Origin: Sphingomonas oryzagri
GTDB taxonomy: Bacteria; Pseudomonadota; Alphaproteobacteria; Sphingomonadales; Sphingomonadaceae
Direction of reading: 5' to 3'
Length of the DNA stretch: 64,000 nucleotides
NCBI RefSeq assembly: GCF_029906645.1
Contig: NZ_JARYGZ010000001.1
Location: 1-64,000, forward strand
Shown: positions 62,720 to 64,000 of the stretch, one piece after another
Layout: the number at the start of each line of letters is the position of its first letter
Position numbering within the stretch: the first letter of the stretch is position 1
Notes under the pieces: generated by a model
The model's input: the letters and a program-made list of their open reading frames with translations, nothing else
Database searches by the model: none
Told to the model about the DNA's origin: nothing
Position numbers and translations under genes: made by a program

Positions 62720-63280
62720 ATGGGCAGCGTGATCAGTTTCGAGGACCGGGCCGTCGCGACGTTGCGCGCGCGGGTCGCCGAGGTGGAGGAGGCCAATCAG
62801 GACCTCATCGCCTTCGCGCGCGGTCACTCGGGCGCGGTCGCCCAGATCCACGGCGCGGTGCTCGCCGCGATCGAGGCGGAGGGCCTCGAACATCTGATAC
62901 ATGTCGTCACGCAGGACTGGCCGCAGATGCTGGGCGTCGATGCCGTAGCGCTGGCGCTGTTCGTGGGCGACACCGGCTTCTGCGCGGATGCCGACGGCCT
63001 CCAGATGGTCGAGCCGCGCATGATCGAACATGCCATCGCGGGAATCGAGGGCGTGGTGCTGCGCGGCGTCGAGCGCGGCCACCCGCTGTTCGGCCCCGCC
63101 GCGACTCTGATCCGGGCCGAGGCGTTGATCCGGCTGGAGAATCCCGCGCCGTTGCCTTGTGGCCTGATCGCTCTGGGGCAACGCGCCGAGCAGCGGTTCG
63201 AGACCCGTCATGGCTCCGAACTGCTGGCCTTTCTCGGCAGCATACTGGCGCGTATGGTCGGGCGGTGGCTGCTCCCCTGA
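62720..63280 (+). CDS. DUF484 family protein
   Basis: A 186-residue protein of the DUF484 family, a GAF-like fold. It opens with a coiled-coil segment (LRARVAEVEEANQDLIAFARG), then the GAF-like part; LALGQRAEQRFE-like LIALGQRAEQRFE and ELLAFLGSILARMV close it. In many proteobacteria DUF484 genes precede xerC, as here, where the frames overlap by up to 16 bases if xerC uses the GTG at 63265. Function is unproven. Confidence 0.9.
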   Translation: MGSVISFEDRAVATLRARVAEVEEANQDLIAFARGHSGAVAQIHGAVLAAIEAEGLEHLIHVVTQDWPQMLGVDAVALALFVGDTGFCADADGLQMVEPRMIEHAIAGIEGVVLRGVERGHPLFGPAATLIRAEALIRLENPAPLPCGLIALGQRAEQRFETRHGSELLAFLGSILARMVGRWLLP

Positions 63281-63303
63281 CATTAGATGACCATCCGGCA
63301 CGG

Positions 63304-64000
63304 ATGACCGCCGCCGCTTTCGCTGATCACCTCCGCCGCGACCGCCTGCGCTCCGCCCATACGGTGCGGGCCTATCTGGCAACGGCCCACCGGTTGATCG
63401 CATTCCTTGGCCGACATCGCGGCGAGAGCATCGACGATGACATCCTTCGTTCGATCGAACCGGCCGACCTGCGCGCCTATCTCGCCCAGCGCCGTTCTGA
63501 AGGGCTGACCAACGCTTCGGCCGCGCGCGAACTGTCGGCGGTGCGCACCTTTCTTGGCTTCGTGAAGGGCGTGGGCGCCGCGATCCCGCGCGTGCAGGCG
63601 CCCCGCGTCAAACGCGGCGTGCCGCGCCCCGTCGCGCCCGCCGATGCCAGGGCGCTGGCCGAGGACGCGTCCGACGCGCATGATGTCCCCTGGCTCGCGG
63701 CGCGCGATCTGGCGGTGCTGCTGCTGCTCTATGGGGCGGGCTTGCGCGTCGGCGAGGCGATGGGGCTGGATGCCGGGCTTCTGCCGCTCGGCGAGGCCAT
63801 CACCGTCACCGGCAAGGGCAACAAGGCGCGTGTCGTGCCGCTGCTGCCAGTCGTCCGCGATGCGATCACCGCTTATGCCGATCTCTGCCCCTATCCGCTG
63901 GGCAAGGGCGTCGTGCTGTTCCGGGGCGCCAAGGGCGGTCCGCTCGATGCCGCGATCGTTCGTCGCGCGGTGCGGGCCGCGCGGGGGCGGCTGGGTTTGC
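63304..64000 (+). CDS. xerC: tyrosine recombinase XerC (5' part; cut by window end)
   Basis: The first 232 codons of a site-specific recombinase. The N-terminal core-binding domain shows RSAHTVRAYLATAHRLI. The catalytic domain begins with LLLLYGAGLRVGEAMGL (Arg I), and VTGKGNKARVVPLL holds the catalytic Lys. The His/Arg/Tyr part lies beyond the window. The start may instead be GTG 63265, inside the DUF484 gene. XerC with XerD resolves chromosome dimers at dif; the DUF484 neighbour supports this over a phage integrase. Confidence 0.9.
   Translation, partial: MTAAAFADHLRRDRLRSAHTVRAYLATAHRLIAFLGRHRGESIDDDILRSIEPADLRAYLAQRRSEGLTNASAARELSAVRTFLGFVKGVGAAIPRVQAPRVKRGVPRPVAPADARALAEDASDAHDVPWLAARDLAVLLLLYGAGLRVGEAMGLDAGLLPLGEAITVTGKGNKARVVPLLPVVRDAITAYADLCPYPLGKGVVLFRGAKGGPLDAAIVRRAVRAARGRLGL

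Noticed and set aside
63304-64000. XerC as a phage integrase
   Set aside because: It follows DUF484, the chromosomal xerC context, and no other phage genes or attachment repeats are visible.

Overview
The window is a gene-dense (about 65-70% G+C by eye), single-copy chromosomal segment of a bacterium that looks like an alphaproteobacterium of the Sphingomonadaceae (Sphingomonas-like). The grounds are the F1 operon order atpH-A-G-D-C with a very short epsilon subunit, a PhaR/PhaC-type polyester locus, a TonB-dependent receptor operon with a tryptophan-halogenase-like gene, DUF484 next to xerC, and short palindromic repeats of the kind scattered through such genomes. This is inference from gene content; no 16S rRNA is present. 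I saw no rRNA, tRNA, CRISPR array, insertion sequence or prophage, and no gene-free stretch over 300 bases.

Layout. 1-6.5 kb: a nucleotidyltransferase-fold protein, a phosphoglycolate-phosphatase-like HAD enzyme, glmU, a small membrane protein overlapping a bestrophin-like channel, and glmS. glmU and glmS supply UDP-GlcNAc for cell wall and LPS. 6.5-9.1 kb: an HxlR regulator divergent from a short-chain dehydrogenase, then the peroxide pair ohr/ohrR sharing an operator-rich intergenic region. Three successive convergent junctions here each carry a different long palindrome. 9.1-15.6 kb: a TonB receptor, halogenase-like and GH3 glycosidase operon, with a LacI-type palindrome in front. 15.8-27.0 kb: a gamma-carbonic anhydrase, then a long polyamine operon (ALDH, glutamylpolyamine synthetase, two permeases, ATPase, gamma-Glu-GABA hydrolase, aminotransferase, second synthetase, second aminotransferase) that lacks a solute-binding protein. 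27.0-33.5 kb: accessory enzymes, including a GFA protein, an orphan ClpP-like protease behind an aldo/keto reductase, a small MscS channel, a carboxylesterase and a soluble chemoreceptor. 33.6-37.6 kb: a translationally coupled trehalose operon otsB-GH15-otsA. 37.7-43.5 kb: an MHS-type symporter, alanine racemase, MlaE/MlaF lipid transporter, a glyoxalase-fold protein, a small secreted Cys-motif protein and YbaK. 43.5-46.4 kb: thiolase phaA, a PhaC-type synthase and divergent phaR. 46.5-50.7 kb: a secreted methyltransferase-like protein, the CpaF pilus ATPase and a GT-C-like membrane protein. 50.8-55.6 kb: the F1 ATP synthase operon. 55.9-64.0 kb: DUF1203-ada, an esterase, an EF-hand protein, priA, a GNAT enzyme, a small secreted protein, DUF484 and the 5' part of xerC, cut by the window end.

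Many start codons were moved inward from the longest reading frame using Shine-Dalgarno sequences, 4-bp overlaps and family N-termini. The most interesting items are the incomplete polyamine uptake/catabolism operon, the halogenase-like gene inside a glycan-uptake operon, the paired TATCGCGATA operators of ohr/ohrR, a terminator-like hairpin in the atp leader, and a secreted peptide with a duplicated CEQDRLLTDxTPC motif whose two copies differ almost only at synonymous sites. I did not find a clearly unprecedented large system.
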